Part shown: positions 25,428-35,240 of the stretch, piece after piece | Layout of the letters: every line of letters starts with the position of its first letter | Position numbering within the stretch: position 1 is the first letter of the stretch | Source of the DNA: an uncultured Buttiauxella sp. | GTDB lineage: Bacteria; Pseudomonadota; Gammaproteobacteria; Enterobacterales; Enterobacteriaceae | DNA: 64,000 nt | NCBI GenBank assembly: GCA_946480445.1 | Contig: CAMLJN010000016.1 | Location: forward strand, 30,423-94,422 | Direction of reading: 5' to 3' | The notes under the pieces: generated by a model | Databases searched by the model: none | What the model was told of the DNA's origin: nothing | Seen by the model: the letters and a program-made list of their open reading frames with translations, nothing else | Program-made: the position numbers and the translations under genes

Positions 25428-26738
25428 ATGAGTCAGGCACTTCCGCTGGTGACCCGTCAGGGTGACCGTATTGCCATCGTCAGTGGTTTGCGCACGCCGT
25501 TTGCGCGTCAGGCGACGGCTTTCCACGGTGTTCCCGCAATCGACCTGGGGAATATGGTGGTCAGCGAGCTGCTGGCACGCAGTGAAATCCCTCCGGAAAT
25601 TATCGAACAGCTCGTTTTCGGCCAGGTCGTGCAGATGCCGGAAGCGCCAAATATTGCCCGCGAAATCGTCCTGGGCACGGGCATGAGCGTGCATACTGAT
25701 GCTTATAGCGTAAGCCGCGCCTGTGCGACGAGTTTCCAGGCCGTGGCGAACGTGGCCGAAAGTTTGCTGGCGGGCACCATTCGCGCCGGGATCGCCGGCG
25801 GGGCAGACTCATCTTCCGTCTTGCCCATCGGCGTGAGTAAAAAGCTGGGGCGTACGCTGGTGGATGTGAACAAAGCCCGCACGCTCGGGCAGCGTCTGAA
25901 ACTCTTTTCACGCCTGCGCCCGCGAGATTTGCTGCCCGTGCCTCCGGCGGTGGCTGAATACTCCACCGGCTTAAGGATGGGGGATACCGCCGAGCAGATG
26001 GCAAAAACGCACGGCATCACCCGCGAGCAGCAGGATGCGCTGGCGCATCGCTCCCATGAACGGGCCGCCCAGGCCTGGCAGGAGGGCAAGCTCGCCGAGG
26101 AAGTGATGACCGCTTTCATTCCGCCGTACCGCCAGCCGTTTAGCGAAGATAACAATGTGCGTAAAGGTTCGTCGCTTGCGGATTACGCCAAACTGCGTCC
26201 TGCTTTCGACCGTAAACACGGCACCGTCACGGCGGCGAACAGCACCCCGTTAACGGATGGTGCTGCGGCTGTGATTCTGATGACGGAGTCCCGCGCCAGA
26301 GAGCTTGGCCTTAAGCCGCTGGGCTTTTTACGCAGCTATGCTTTTACCGCCGTGGATGTCTGGAAAGATATGCTGCTTGGCCCTGCCTGGGCGACGCCTC
26401 TTGCTCTTGAGAGAGCGGGCATTACGCTTGGCGATCTGACCCTTTTTGATATGCATGAAGCTTTTGCCGCCCAGACGCTGGCCAATTTGAAAATGCTTTC
26501 CAGCGAGCGGTTCGCTCGTGATGTGCTCGGCCGCTCCCACGCCACCGGAGAGGTGGATGACGCGAAATTTAACGTGCTCGGCGGTTCAATTGCCTACGGG
26601 CATCCGTTTGCGGCTACCGGCGCACGCATGATTACCCAGACGCTGCATGAACTTCGTCGTCGCGGCGGTGGATTGGGCCTGGTGACGGCCTGCGCGGCAG
26701 GTGGCCTGGGGGCAGCAATGGTTCTGGAGGTCGAATAA
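25428..26738 (+). CDS. fadI: 3-ketoacyl-CoA thiolase FadI (anaerobic beta-oxidation)
   Basis: 436-residue thiolase that cleaves 3-ketoacyl-CoA with CoA; the beta subunit of the FadIJ complex. The N-terminus is [20 protein letters not shown], the nucleophilic Cys is in [25 protein letters not shown] contains the His block, and the C-terminus [15 protein letters not shown] holds the second active-site Cys. The start MSQALPLV at 25428 follows AGGGGAACGT; the in-frame ATG at 25401 is not preferred. The TAATG stop/start overlaps fadJ by one base. Confidence 0.96.
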   Translation: MSQALPLVTRQGDRIAIVSGLRTPFARQATAFHGVPAIDLGNMVVSELLARSEIPPEIIEQLVFGQVVQMPEAPNIAREIVLGTGMSVHTDAYSVSRACATSFQAVANVAESLLAGTIRAGIAGGADSSSVLPIGVSKKLGRTLVDVNKARTLGQRLKLFSRLRPRDLLPVPPAVAEYSTGLRMGDTAEQMAKTHGITREQQDALAHRSHERAAQAWQEGKLAEEVMTAFIPPYRQPFSEDNNVRKGSSLADYAKLRPAFDRKHGTVTAANSTPLTDGAAAVILMTESRARELGLKPLGFLRSYAFTAVDVWKDMLLGPAWATPLALERAGITLGDLTLFDMHEAFAAQTLANLKMLSSERFARDVLGRSHATGEVDDAKFNVLGGSIAYGHPFAATGARMITQTLHELRRRGGGLGLVTACAAGGLGAAMVLEVE

Positions 26739-28897
26739 TGGAACAGACAAGCGCATTCTCGCTGCACATTCGTCTGGATAACGTAGCGGTCGTGACGATT
26801 GACGTGCCCGGCGAAAAAATGAATACCCTCAAGGCATCCTTTGCTCCGGAGGTGCACGCGATAATCAAGCAGGTCAGAGATAACAGCGCCTTACAGGGCC
26901 TGGTGTTTATCTCCGGCAAAGCGGACAACTTCATCGCCGGGGCGGACATCAATATGATCGCCGGTTGCAAAACGGCGCAAGAAGCACAGTCTCTGGCGCG
27001 TCAGGGCCAGCAGATAATGGCGGAAATTGCCGCGTTGCCCATTCCCGTGGTGGCCGCCATTCATGGTGCCTGCCTCGGCGGAGGGCTTGAGCTGGCGCTG
27101 GCCTGCCATTCGCGAATCTGTACCGACGATGAAAAAACGAAGCTGGGCCTGCCGGAAGTGCAGCTTGGCCTGCTGCCGGGATCCGGCGGCACGCAGCGGC
27201 TGCCTCGTCTGGTTGGCATCAGCAACGCGCTGGAGATGATCCTCACCGGCAAACAGCTGCGTCCGCGCCAGGCCCTGAAGCTTGGGCTGGTCGACGACGT
27301 AGTGCCGCAGTCTGTGTTACTTAACGCAGCCGTTGAGCTGGTGCTTAAGGGCCGCAAACCTTCACGCATTTTGCCCGTTCGCGAACGTGTTCTGGCAGGC
27401 CCTCTCGGACGTTCGCTGCTGTTTAATATCGTTAGCAAGAAAACGGAACAGAAAACTAAAGGTAATTACCCCGCCACGCAGCGCATTCTGGAGGTGGTAA
27501 AGACGGGCCTGGAGCAGGGAGCGAACAGCGGTTACGAAGCGGAGGCGAAAGCCTTTGGCGAGCTGGCGATGACCCCACAATCAGCGGCGCTTCGCGGCAT
27601 ATTTTTCGCCAGCACTGAGCTTAAAAAAGAGCAGGGCGGTGATGCTGAGCCTCGCCCGATAAACGCCGTTGGGGTATTGGGTGGCGGCCTGATGGGCGGC
27701 GGTATTGCCTATGTTACGGCGACGAAAGGTCAGCTTCCGGTTCGCATCAAAGATATCGGCAACGAAGGCATCAACCACGCGTTGAAGTATAGCTGGGATC
27801 TGTTGGATAAAAAAGTGCGCCGTCGGCACATGAAAGCGGCAGAACGCCTGCGGGAAATGGCGCGCATTTCCGGCGGTACGGATTATCGCGGTTTCCACAG
27901 CCGTGACATTGTGGTGGAGGCCGTTTTCGAAGACCTGGCTCTTAAGCAAAAAATGGTGGCTGAAATTGAGCAACATGCCGCGCCGCACACCGTTTTCGCC
28001 TCTAATACCTCGTCTTTACCCATTGCGGACATTGCCGCTAACGCCGCGCGTCCGCAGCAGATTATCGGCCTGCACTACTTCAGCCCGGTCGACAAAATGC
28101 CGTTGGTCGAAGTCATCCCTCACGCGGGAACCTCTGCGGAAACCATTTCCACAACGGTGGCCCTGGCTAAAAAACAGGGCAAAACGGCGATCGTTGTGGG
28201 TGACAGCGCCGGTTTTTATGTCAACCGCATCCTGGCACCTTACGTTAATGAAGCGATGCGCTGTCTGGTGGAAGGAGAGCCGATCGATAAAATTGATGAG
28301 GCGCTGGTGAAGTTTGGTTTCCCGGTGGGGCCAATCCAACTTTTGGATGAGGTGGGCATCGACGTAGGGACTAAAATTAGTCCAATCCTTGAGCAAGCCT
28401 ACGGTGAACGTTTTGCAGCCCCGGGTGCGATTGCAGAAATATTGAACGACGATCGCAAAGGGAGAAAAAATGGCCGTGGTTTCTATCTTTATGGTGCAAA
28501 AGGGCGTAAAAGCAAAAAACAGGTTGACCCTGCTGTTTACAGGCTTATTGGCGTGGCGCCGAAAGGGCAGCTGGCGGCAAAAGACGTCGCTGAACGCTGC
28601 GTATTGATGATGCTCAATGAGGCCGCGCGCTGTCTTGATGAAGGCGTCGTTCGCAGCGCTCGTGACGGGGACATTGGGGCCGTGTTTGGCATTGGCTTCC
28701 CCCCTTTCCTGGGCGGTCCTTTTCGCTATATGGACAGCCTGGGCGCCGGAGAGGTTGTTGCCAGACTGCAACGCCTGGCCGGTCAGTACGGGGAGCGTTT
28801 CTCCCCCTGCGCAAGACTGCAGGAGATGGCAGAAAACAACCTTACTTTTTGGGGAACAATGAACCCTGCGCCGGAAGTCGGGGTCAAAGAAGCATGA
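26738..28897 (+). CDS. fadJ: Multifunctional beta-oxidation enzyme FadJ
   Basis: 719 residues; the alpha subunit with two main domains. The N-terminal enoyl-CoA hydratase/isomerase (1-190) shows [31 protein letters not shown] and [20 protein letters not shown], with both catalytic Glu. The 3-hydroxyacyl-CoA dehydrogenase part (from about 310) has the NAD motif [15 protein letters not shown], then [15 protein letters not shown] with the catalytic His and [15 protein letters not shown]. With FadI it oxidises fatty acyl-CoA, mainly under anaerobic conditions. Length is close to E. coli FadJ (714). Confidence 0.96.
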   Translation: MEQTSAFSLHIRLDNVAVVTIDVPGEKMNTLKASFAPEVHAIIKQVRDNSALQGLVFISGKADNFIAGADINMIAGCKTAQEAQSLARQGQQIMAEIAALPIPVVAAIHGACLGGGLELALACHSRICTDDEKTKLGLPEVQLGLLPGSGGTQRLPRLVGISNALEMILTGKQLRPRQALKLGLVDDVVPQSVLLNAAVELVLKGRKPSRILPVRERVLAGPLGRSLLFNIVSKKTEQKTKGNYPATQRILEVVKTGLEQGANSGYEAEAKAFGELAMTPQSAALRGIFFASTELKKEQGGDAEPRPINAVGVLGGGLMGGGIAYVTATKGQLPVRIKDIGNEGINHALKYSWDLLDKKVRRRHMKAAERLREMARISGGTDYRGFHSRDIVVEAVFEDLALKQKMVAEIEQHAAPHTVFASNTSSLPIADIAANAARPQQIIGLHYFSPVDKMPLVEVIPHAGTSAETISTTVALAKKQGKTAIVVGDSAGFYVNRILAPYVNEAMRCLVEGEPIDKIDEALVKFGFPVGPIQLLDEVGIDVGTKISPILEQAYGERFAAPGAIAEILNDDRKGRKNGRGFYLYGAKGRKSKKQVDPAVYRLIGVAPKGQLAAKDVAERCVLMMLNEAARCLDEGVVRSARDGDIGAVFGIGFPPFLGGPFRYMDSLGAGEVVARLQRLAGQYGERFSPCARLQEMAENNLTFWGTMNPAPEVGVKEA

Positions 28898-29105
28898 GTT
28901 TAGCCGGTCTACAGGCCGGCAAGGAACTCGGTGAATGGACGCTGGTCGGTTAATGTGTAAACAGGAATTGACTATACTTGCAGCAATAAGGTAAAAGACA
29001 GCGTTTCATTCGATGAACGGATAAGGCACAATGCCCGGCTGCTGAATATATCCTCTCCTGCTGGAGGGGAATTGCAGCATTCCTGGTTAACAAAAGCGGT
29101 GCAAT

Positions 29106-29594
29106 ATGCAAGTTTTTATCATGCGTCACGGCGACGCAGCACTCGATGCTGCCAGCGACTCGGTACGTCCTTTGACCCAGTGTGGTTGCGACGAATCCCG
29201 GGTGATGGCAACCTGGCTCAAAGGCCAGGTCGCAAATATCGAGCGTGTTCTGGTGAGCCCTTACCTGCGAGCTGAACAGACCCTGGACGTAGTGCGTGAA
29301 GCACTTACTCTCCCGGAAAAAGAAGATATCCTCCCGGAATTAACCCCGTGCGGCGATGTCGGCCTGGTGAGCGGTTATTTACAGACGCTGGCTAATGAAG
29401 GCGTTGAATCGGCGCTGGTGGTTTCCCACCTGCCGCTGGTTGGTTACCTGGTGTCTGAGCTCTGCCCTGAAGAGACGCCACCCATGTTCAGCACCTCGGC
29501 CATTGCCAACGTCACCCTGGATGCTCAAACCGGTAAAGGGGTGTTTAACTGGCAGATGAGCCCTTGCAACCTGAAGGTCGCGAAAGCCATCTGA
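29106..29594 (+). CDS. sixA: Phosphohistidine phosphatase SixA
   Basis: 162 residues of the histidine phosphatase family. The catalytic motif is FIMRHGDA with H8, and a second His is in VVSHLPLVGYL. YLRAEQTLDVVR is the RxxxT region of the family. SixA removes phosphate from His of phosphorelay HPt domains (ArcB) and from the nitrogen PTS protein NPr. The 208-bp gap before it holds GCCGG and CCTCTCC/GGAGG inverted repeats, probably the fadIJ end and the sixA promoter. Confidence 0.95.
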   Translation: MQVFIMRHGDAALDAASDSVRPLTQCGCDESRVMATWLKGQVANIERVLVSPYLRAEQTLDVVREALTLPEKEDILPELTPCGDVGLVSGYLQTLANEGVESALVVSHLPLVGYLVSELCPEETPPMFSTSAIANVTLDAQTGKGVFNWQMSPCNLKVAKAI

Positions 29595-29614
29595 ACGCCG
29601 TCAGCATGAAAAAA

Positions 29615-29799
29615 GAGCCGCAAATGCGGCCCTTAAGATGGCAAACAAAGAAGGAAAAAACGTGATTTTTCCTTCTTTGTGGTGAATAGCCGAAAATCAA
29701 CGCATTGATTTTCCCTGTTTGTCTCTGCTGACTTTTGTTTGTCCTGCGAGAGGATGAGCGCTGTCTTCAGTCTGAAGAGCCGCAAATGCGGCTTTTTTT
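29615..29799. repeat. Composite intergenic hairpin element, copy 1
   Basis: This fills the gap between convergent sixA and smrB. It is built from ordered inverted repeats: GCCGCAAATGCGGC (29617-29630), a perfect 15-bp stem ACAAAGAAGGAAAAA/TTTTTCCTTCTTTGT (29645-29680), GAAAATCAA/TTGATTTTC (29692-29713), the block CTGCGAGAGGATGAG (29744-29758), then GAGCCGCAAATGCGGC with seven T (29777-29797), a classic terminator. The reverse complement of 58790-58983 shows the same modules in the same order and much of the same sequence. It may be a mobile intergenic repeat or a structured RNA; identity unknown. Confidence 0.75.
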
Positions 29800-29843
29800 G
29801 TTTTCAGGCTCTGCATCAAAAAGAGACACGGCGTAAGGGAAAG

Positions 29844-30395
29844 CTAAGGCAATTCAGGCGGCTGCCACTCTTCCACTTCGATCAGCACTAGCAGCGCGGC
29901 ATCCCCCCCGTACTCCTTTGGGGCCTGATGGAAGGCCATCACATGCGGATGTTGGGCAAGCCACAGCGGCGTTTGCTGTTTTAAAACGTGCTTGCCATGT
30001 CCGTGCATCACGCAGGCGCAAAACACATGCTCGCGGCGGCAGGCGGCGATGAGCGCGCCCAGCTCCTGTTTCGCCTGAAGCTGTGTCAGCCCGTGCAAAT
30101 CCAGAAACAGCTCGGGAGAATAATCTCCCCGGCGGATCTTTTTTAACTCAAAATGGCTAACGTCTTCACGCACATAGCGGGTTGGCCCTTCCGCCGCAAG
30201 CCGTGGCTGAAATTCATCGGAAAAGTAATGGCTCGCGTCGACCTGTTCCTGTAACAGTCGTTTCACCGGCACTTCCTGCACCTTTTTGCGCAAGGGGCGG
30301 TGAACAATAGTGTCCTGAGTGAGTTTTTTGGTCCCGCTCATCAAATCACGAAAAAGATTCCTTTCTTCAACGCTGAGCGGAGTTTTTTTCTTCAT
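29844..30395 (-). CDS. smrB: Ribosome rescue endonuclease SmrB
   Basis: 183 residues, equal to E. coli SmrB (YfcN). The N-terminal extension [20 protein letters not shown] is conserved, and the C-terminal Smr domain carries [20 protein letters not shown] and [19 protein letters not shown]. SmrB cleaves mRNA between collided ribosomes so that stalled complexes can be rescued. The start at 30395 ([15 protein letters not shown]) is chosen by match to the family; codons further upstream would add a non-conserved 40-residue extension. Confidence 0.93.
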   Translation of the reverse strand: MKKKTPLSVEERNLFRDLMSGTKKLTQDTIVHRPLRKKVQEVPVKRLLQEQVDASHYFSDEFQPRLAAEGPTRYVREDVSHFELKKIRRGDYSPELFLDLHGLTQLQAKQELGALIAACRREHVFCACVMHGHGKHVLKQQTPLWLAQHPHVMAFHQAPKEYGGDAALLVLIEVEEWQPPELP

Positions 30396-30565
30396 CTGAT
30401 TCTCGTCTCGCATCTGCTTTGGCGTCAGTTTACCCGCTTTGCGGCGCATCGCTAAATAAAACGCAAATTTCCCCCCCGCCGGAGTGATTGCCTGCTGATT
30501 TGTCGCGGCCTTCATGGCACACTAATTGATTATTGAATTAGCGTGAACGGCCTGCGGAGGGCAAC

Positions 30566-31498
30566 GTGGATAAAATTTTCGTCGATGAGGCAGTGAGTGA
30601 ACTGCACACCATTCAGGATATGCTGCGCTGGGCAGTCAGCCGTTTTAGCGCCGCCAACATCTGGTATGGTCACGGCACCGACAACCCGTGGGATGAAGCC
30701 GTTCAGCTGGTGCTGCCAACTCTCTATCTGCCACTGGATATCCCTGAGGATATGCGCACCGCGCGTCTGACCTCAAGTGAGCGTCACCGTATCGTTGAGC
30801 GTGTGATTCGCCGCGTGAACGAACGTATTCCCGTAGCCTACCTCACTAATAAAGCCTGGTTCTGCGGCCATGAATTTTATGTCGACGAGCGTGTGCTGGT
30901 GCCGCGTTCCCCAATCGGCGAGCTGATTGCTAATCGTTTTGCCGGCCTCTATGACGCAGAGCCTCAGCATATTCTGGATATGTGCACCGGCAGCGGCTGT
31001 ATCGCTATTGCCTGCGCCTACGAGTTCACCAATGCGGAAGTGGACGCGGTAGATATTTCCCTTGATGCGCTGGCGGTTGCCGAGCAGAACATCGCCGAGC
31101 ACGGTCTGGAAAATCAGGTTACGCCAATTCGTTCAGATCTGTTCCGCGACCTGCCAAAGGTGCAGTACGACGTGATAGTGACTAACCCGCCGTATGTGGA
31201 TGCAGAAGACATGTCCGATCTGCCGGGCGAGTTCCGCTTCGAGCCGGAATTAGGGCTGGCGGCGGGCAGCGACGGTCTGAAGCTGGCGCGGCGCATTCTG
31301 GCGTGTGCGCCGGAGTATCTGGCCGACGGCGGGATCCTGATTTGTGAAGTCGGTAACAGCATGGTACATCTGATGGAGCAGTACCCGGACGTGCCGTTCA
31401 CCTGGCTTGAGTTCGACAACGGCGGTGACGGCGTCTTTATGCTGACCAAAGCGCAGCTGATTGCCGCGCGTGAGCACTTCAGCATCTATAAAGATTAA
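30566..31498 (+). CDS. prmB: Ribosomal protein uL3 glutamine methyltransferase PrmB
   Basis: 310-residue SAM-dependent methyltransferase that modifies Gln150 of ribosomal protein L3. It has the SAM motif [17 protein letters not shown], the acidic loop VDAVDIS, and the NPPY catalytic motif in [14 protein letters not shown], which orients the glutamine amide. The start is GTG at 30566, behind CGGAGGGC, and divergent from smrB. A GC-rich hairpin and aroC follow. Confidence 0.95.
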   Translation: MDKIFVDEAVSELHTIQDMLRWAVSRFSAANIWYGHGTDNPWDEAVQLVLPTLYLPLDIPEDMRTARLTSSERHRIVERVIRRVNERIPVAYLTNKAWFCGHEFYVDERVLVPRSPIGELIANRFAGLYDAEPQHILDMCTGSGCIAIACAYEFTNAEVDAVDISLDALAVAEQNIAEHGLENQVTPIRSDLFRDLPKVQYDVIVTNPPYVDAEDMSDLPGEFRFEPELGLAAGSDGLKLARRILACAPEYLADGGILICEVGNSMVHLMEQYPDVPFTWLEFDNGGDGVFMLTKAQLIAAREHFSIYKD

Positions 31499-31508
31499 GC
31501 TGTGCAGG

Positions 31509-31524
31509 CGGGCCGTCAGGCCCG
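31509..31524 (+). terminator. Hairpin between prmB and aroC
   Basis: CGGGCC-GTCA-GGCCCG forms a short GC-rich stem 11 bases after the prmB stop, without a T-run. It could reduce read-through into aroC but is not a strong intrinsic terminator. Confidence 0.35.
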
Positions 31525-31594
31525 TCGCCATTTCGTGCGCGACACAACAAGCTCACAACACAACCATGATAACAACGGTATTTAAGGAGCCGTG

Positions 31595-32680
31595 ATGGCA
31601 GGAAACAGTATTGGACAAGTCTTTCGCGTAACGACGTTTGGTGAATCCCACGGCATTGCGCTGGGTTGTATTGTTGATGGCGTACCGCCCGGTATCCCGC
31701 TGACAGAAGCCGATTTACAACAGGATCTGGATCGCCGCCGCCCGGGCACTTCTCGTTATACCACCCAGCGTCGCGAACCTGACCAGGTCAAGATTCTCTC
31801 TGGCGTATTTGAAGGCGTCACCACAGGGACCAGCATCGGTCTGCTGATTGAAAACACCGATCAGCGCTCTCAGGATTACAGTGCCATCAAAGACGTGTTC
31901 CGCCCGGGTCACGCTGATTACACCTACGAACAAAAATATGGCCTGCGCGATTACCGTGGCGGGGGCCGTTCTTCAGCTCGTGAAACTGCCATGCGGGTAG
32001 CGGCGGGCGCGATCGCCAAAAAGTATCTGGCGCAGCATTACGGCATCAGCATCCGTGGCTGTCTGACCCAGATGGGCGATGTGCCGCTGGAAATCAAAGA
32101 CTGGGATCAGGTAGAGCAGAACCCGTTCTTCTGCCCGGATCCGGACAAAATCGACACGCTCGATGAGCTGATGCGCGCGCTGAAAAAAGAAGGCGACTCC
32201 ATTGGGGCGAAAGTGACCGTGATTGCCGATAACGTGCCGCCGGGTCTGGGTGAACCTGTCTTCGATCGCCTGGACGCAGATATCGCTCACGCGCTGATGA
32301 GCATTAACGCGGTGAAAGGGGTCGAGATTGGCGACGGCTTTGGCGTGGTCAATCTGCGCGGCAGCCAGAATCGCGACGAGATTACCCGGGAAGGCTTCCA
32401 GAGCAATCACGCGGGCGGTATTCTCGGCGGCATCAGCAGCGGCCAGCAGATTGTGGCGACGATGGCGCTGAAGCCAACCTCCAGCATTATGGTGCCGGGG
32501 CGCACGCTTAACCGCGAGGGCGAAGAGATCGAAATGGTGACTCGCGGGCGTCACGATCCCTGCGTCGGGATCCGTGCCGTGCCGATCGCAGAAGCGATGC
32601 TGGCGATCGTTTTACTGGATCATATGCTGCGTCAGCGCGCTCAGAACGCCGACGTTACCCCTCCTTTACCGCGCTGGTAA
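31595..32680 (+). CDS. aroC: Chorismate synthase
   Basis: 361 residues, the usual length. It converts 5-enolpyruvylshikimate-3-phosphate to chorismate using reduced FMN, the last step of the shikimate pathway. Signatures are [37 protein letters not shown] and [20 protein letters not shown], and near the end [17 protein letters not shown]. The ATG at 31595 (MAGNSIG) is preferred over the GTG one codon upstream; AAGGAG precedes it. mepA begins four bases after the stop. Confidence 0.97.
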   Translation: MAGNSIGQVFRVTTFGESHGIALGCIVDGVPPGIPLTEADLQQDLDRRRPGTSRYTTQRREPDQVKILSGVFEGVTTGTSIGLLIENTDQRSQDYSAIKDVFRPGHADYTYEQKYGLRDYRGGGRSSARETAMRVAAGAIAKKYLAQHYGISIRGCLTQMGDVPLEIKDWDQVEQNPFFCPDPDKIDTLDELMRALKKEGDSIGAKVTVIADNVPPGLGEPVFDRLDADIAHALMSINAVKGVEIGDGFGVVNLRGSQNRDEITREGFQSNHAGGILGGISSGQQIVATMALKPTSSIMVPGRTLNREGEEIEMVTRGRHDPCVGIRAVPIAEAMLAIVLLDHMLRQRAQNADVTPPLPRW

Positions 32681-32684
32681 TGTG

Positions 32685-33509
32685 ATGAAAAAAGCTCTCA
32701 TGGGGCTGCTGGCACTGGTTGCCAGCACCACCGTTGTTGCCGCTACCCCGTGGCAAAAAATCAGCCATCCGGTGGCGGGCAGCCCGCAGTCGATTGGTGC
32801 CTTTTCGAACGGCTGTATCGTGGGCGCCCATGAGCTGCCGCTAAACGACGCTCGCTACCAGGTGATGCGTCAGGATCAGCGTCGCTATTTCGAGCATCCC
32901 GATCTGGTGATGTTTATCCAGCGCCTGAGCAATCAGGTGAATCAGCTGGGCCTCGGCACGGTACTGATTGGCGATATGGGCATGGCGGCAGGCGGGCGGT
33001 TTAACTCCGGCCATGCCAGCCATCAGACCGGGCTGGACGTCGATATTTTCCTCCAGCTGCCTAAAACGCACTGGACAGCTGCGCAGCTTCTTAAGCCCCA
33101 GGCGCTCGATCTGGTTGCCAGTGACAATAAGCGCGTTGTGCAAAGCCTGTGGAAACCGGAAATCAGCAGTCTGATCAAGCTGGCGGCTAAAGACAACGAG
33201 GTGACGCGCATCTTTGTGAACCCGGCTATCAAGCAGCAGCTGTGTCTGGATGCAGGAGCCGACCGCGACTGGCTACGTAAAGTCCGCCCGTGGTTCCAGC
33301 ATCGTGCGCATATGCACGTTCGGCTGCGCTGCCCGGCAGACAGCCTGGAATGCGAAGATCAGCCCCTGCCGCCGCCGGGTGATGGCTGCGGCGCCGAATT
33401 GCAAAGCTGGTTTGCTCCTCCGGCGCCAGGCAGTACGCCGCCGAAAAAGAAAACGCCCCCTCCGTTACCCGCCTCTTGTCAGGCTTTGCTGGATGAACAC
33501 GTTCTCTGA
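32685..33509 (+). CDS. mepA: Murein DD-/LD-endopeptidase MepA
   Basis: 274 residues, equal to E. coli MepA. A signal peptide ([20 protein letters not shown]) directs it to the periplasm, where it cleaves peptide cross-links of peptidoglycan. The LAS metallopeptidase zinc ligands are in [15 protein letters not shown] and [10 protein letters not shown]. Conserved Cys residues ([36 protein letters not shown]) are likely disulfides, and a Pro/Lys linker (PPKKKTPPP) precedes the last one. The TGATGG stop overlaps the yfcA start. Confidence 0.95.
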   Translation: MKKALMGLLALVASTTVVAATPWQKISHPVAGSPQSIGAFSNGCIVGAHELPLNDARYQVMRQDQRRYFEHPDLVMFIQRLSNQVNQLGLGTVLIGDMGMAAGGRFNSGHASHQTGLDVDIFLQLPKTHWTAAQLLKPQALDLVASDNKRVVQSLWKPEISSLIKLAAKDNEVTRIFVNPAIKQQLCLDAGADRDWLRKVRPWFQHRAHMHVRLRCPADSLECEDQPLPPPGDGCGAELQSWFAPPAPGSTPPKKKTPPPLPASCQALLDEHVL

Positions 33510-34306
33510 TGGAATGGTTTATGGTTTCCCCCCTGATGCTGGCGGTGCTGTTTTTTGTCGCCCTGCTGGCTGGGTTTATTGATGCCCTGGCGGGCGGCGG
33601 CGGCCTGTTAACCGTCCCCGCGCTGCTGGCGGCCGGGATGTCACCCGCTCAGGCGCTGGCGACCAACAAGCTGCAGGCCTGCGGCGGATCGGTTTCTGCC
33701 TCGCTCTATTTTATCCGCCGTAAAGTAGTGAGCCTTGCCGATCAGAAGCTCAATATTTTGATGACGTTTATTGGCTCCACCACCGGCGCTCTGCTGGTGC
33801 AGCACGTTAAATCAGACGTGCTGCGGCAAATTCTGCCGCTGCTGGTCATTGGTATTGGCCTGTATTTTTTGCTGATGCCAAAGCTGGGAGAGGAAGACCG
33901 CCAGCGGCGTCTGTACGGCCTGCCTTTTGCGCTGATAGCGGGCGGCTGCGTCGGATTTTACGACGGATTCTTCGGCCCCGGGGCAGGCTCCTTTTACGCG
34001 CTGGCTTTTGTTACGCTGTGCGGGTTTAATCTCGCCAAATCTACCGCACACGCCAAAGTGCTGAACGCGACCTCAAACCTTGGCGGGCTGCTGCTGTTTA
34101 TCATCGGCGGCAAAGTGATTTGGGGCACCGGCCTTGTGATGATGGCCGGGCAATTTTTAGGCGCCCGCATGGGGTCGCGCCTGGTATTAAGCAAAGGGCA
34201 GAAGCTGATCCGGCCGATGATTGTGATCGTCTCGGCGGTGATGAGCGCCAAACTGTTATTTGATAGTCACGGAACAGAGATCCTCCACTGGCTGGGGGTA
34301 GCATGA
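33509..34306 (+). CDS. yfcA: TSUP/TauE-family inner membrane protein YfcA
   Basis: 265 residues, about eight helices, close to E. coli YfcA. It shows GFIDALAGGGGLLTVPALLA and the paired repeat GFYDGFFGPGAGSFYALAFV, the signature of the TSUP/TauE/SafE permease family, plus FLGARMGSRLVLSKGQ. The family moves sulfur-containing or organic anions; the substrate of YfcA is not known. Translationally coupled to mepA; its end overlaps epmC by four bases. Confidence 0.93.
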   Translation: MEWFMVSPLMLAVLFFVALLAGFIDALAGGGGLLTVPALLAAGMSPAQALATNKLQACGGSVSASLYFIRRKVVSLADQKLNILMTFIGSTTGALLVQHVKSDVLRQILPLLVIGIGLYFLLMPKLGEEDRQRRLYGLPFALIAGGCVGFYDGFFGPGAGSFYALAFVTLCGFNLAKSTAHAKVLNATSNLGGLLLFIIGGKVIWGTGLVMMAGQFLGARMGSRLVLSKGQKLIRPMIVIVSAVMSAKLLFDSHGTEILHWLGVA

Positions 34307-34857
34307 ATATGACCACAGAACACCATTACCAGCAGCTTGTCGATATTTTCGACGGCTGTTTTAAAGATGATTTTAATACCCGTCTGATTAAAGGCGACGA
34401 CGAACCGATCTATCTTCCTGCCGATGAGGAAGTGCCGTACCACCGCGTGGTTTTCGCCCACGGCTATTACGCCAGCGGCATGCATGAGATTTCACACTGG
34501 TGTATTGCCGGGAAAGCCCGCCGCGAGCTGGTCGACTTCGGTTACTGGTACTGTCCGGACGGACGAGATGCCGAAACACAAAGTAAGTTCGAAGACGTTG
34601 AAGTAAAGCCGCAGGCGCTGGAATGGCTGCTGTGCATGGCGGCAGGTTTCCCGTTTAACGTCAGCTGCGACAATCTGAGCGGTGACGTTGAACCGGACAG
34701 GGTTGCTTTTCAGCGTCGGGTACATGCTCAGGTGATGGTCTATCTCAAAGAAGGCATCCCGGAGCGTCCGGCGCGGTTAATGGCCGCGCTGCGCGACTAC
34801 TATAAAACACCGCCGGTCACAGCAGACCTGTTTCCGTGGCCGGAAGATTTAAACTAA
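34303..34857 (+). CDS. epmC: Elongation factor P hydroxylase EpmC
   Basis: 184 residues matching E. coli EpmC (YfcM). It hydroxylates the lysylated Lys34 of EF-P after EpmA/EpmB action. Conserved blocks are DDFNTRLIKGDDEPIYLPA, the metal-binding HEISHWCIAGKARRELVDFG (HExxH-like) and WYCPDGRDAETQ. The start overlaps the yfcA stop region. Confidence 0.94.
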   Translation: MNMTTEHHYQQLVDIFDGCFKDDFNTRLIKGDDEPIYLPADEEVPYHRVVFAHGYYASGMHEISHWCIAGKARRELVDFGYWYCPDGRDAETQSKFEDVEVKPQALEWLLCMAAGFPFNVSCDNLSGDVEPDRVAFQRRVHAQVMVYLKEGIPERPARLMAALRDYYKTPPVTADLFPWPEDLN

Positions 34858-34884
34858 TTACCTGCAAATGAGGACGTAAGTACG

Positions 34885-35163
34885 ATGATCGCGGATTTTG
34901 AAACACGCATTCTGGCGTTAATAGATGGGATGGTTGAACATGCCAGTGATGACGAGCTGTTTGCCAGCGGTTATCTGCGAGGTCACCTGACCCTGGCCGT
35001 GGCCGAACTGGAGCAGGGGGACGATCACTCTCCGGAAGCGCTGCATGCCGAAGTTTCCAGCAGCCTTGAGAAGGCAATTCAGGCAGGTGAGCTGTCTCCA
35101 CGCGATCAGTCCCTGGTGCTCGGCATGTGGGATAATCTTTATAAGCAGGCGGAGTTTAAGTAA
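34885..35163 (+). CDS. yfcL: YfcL family protein
   Basis: 92 residues matching E. coli YfcL. The sequence is helical and acidic: [20 protein letters not shown], then [19 protein letters not shown]. It has no membrane segment and is probably cytoplasmic; its function is not known. It is 27 bases after epmC behind GAGGACG and is likely the last gene of the aroC-mepA-yfcA-epmC-yfcL unit. Confidence 0.92.
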   Translation: MIADFETRILALIDGMVEHASDDELFASGYLRGHLTLAVAELEQGDDHSPEALHAEVSSSLEKAIQAGELSPRDQSLVLGMWDNLYKQAEFK

Positions 35164-35191
35164 CTCCTCGCCCTCGGCGCGGCTGCTGCGT

Positions 35192-35212
35192 CTCTCTCCA
35201 GGGGGGGAGAGG
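35192..35212. repeat. CTCTCC/GGAGAG hairpin between yfcL and mnmC
   Basis: CTCTCTCC followed by GGGGGAGAGGG forms an inverted repeat between convergent genes. The trailing GGGAGAGGGCCGCGGCAAGG closely resembles 48147-48165, so it belongs to the recurring hairpin family of this genome. Confidence 0.5.
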
Positions 35213-35240
35213 GCCGCGGCAAGGACGTAAATTTCGCCGA

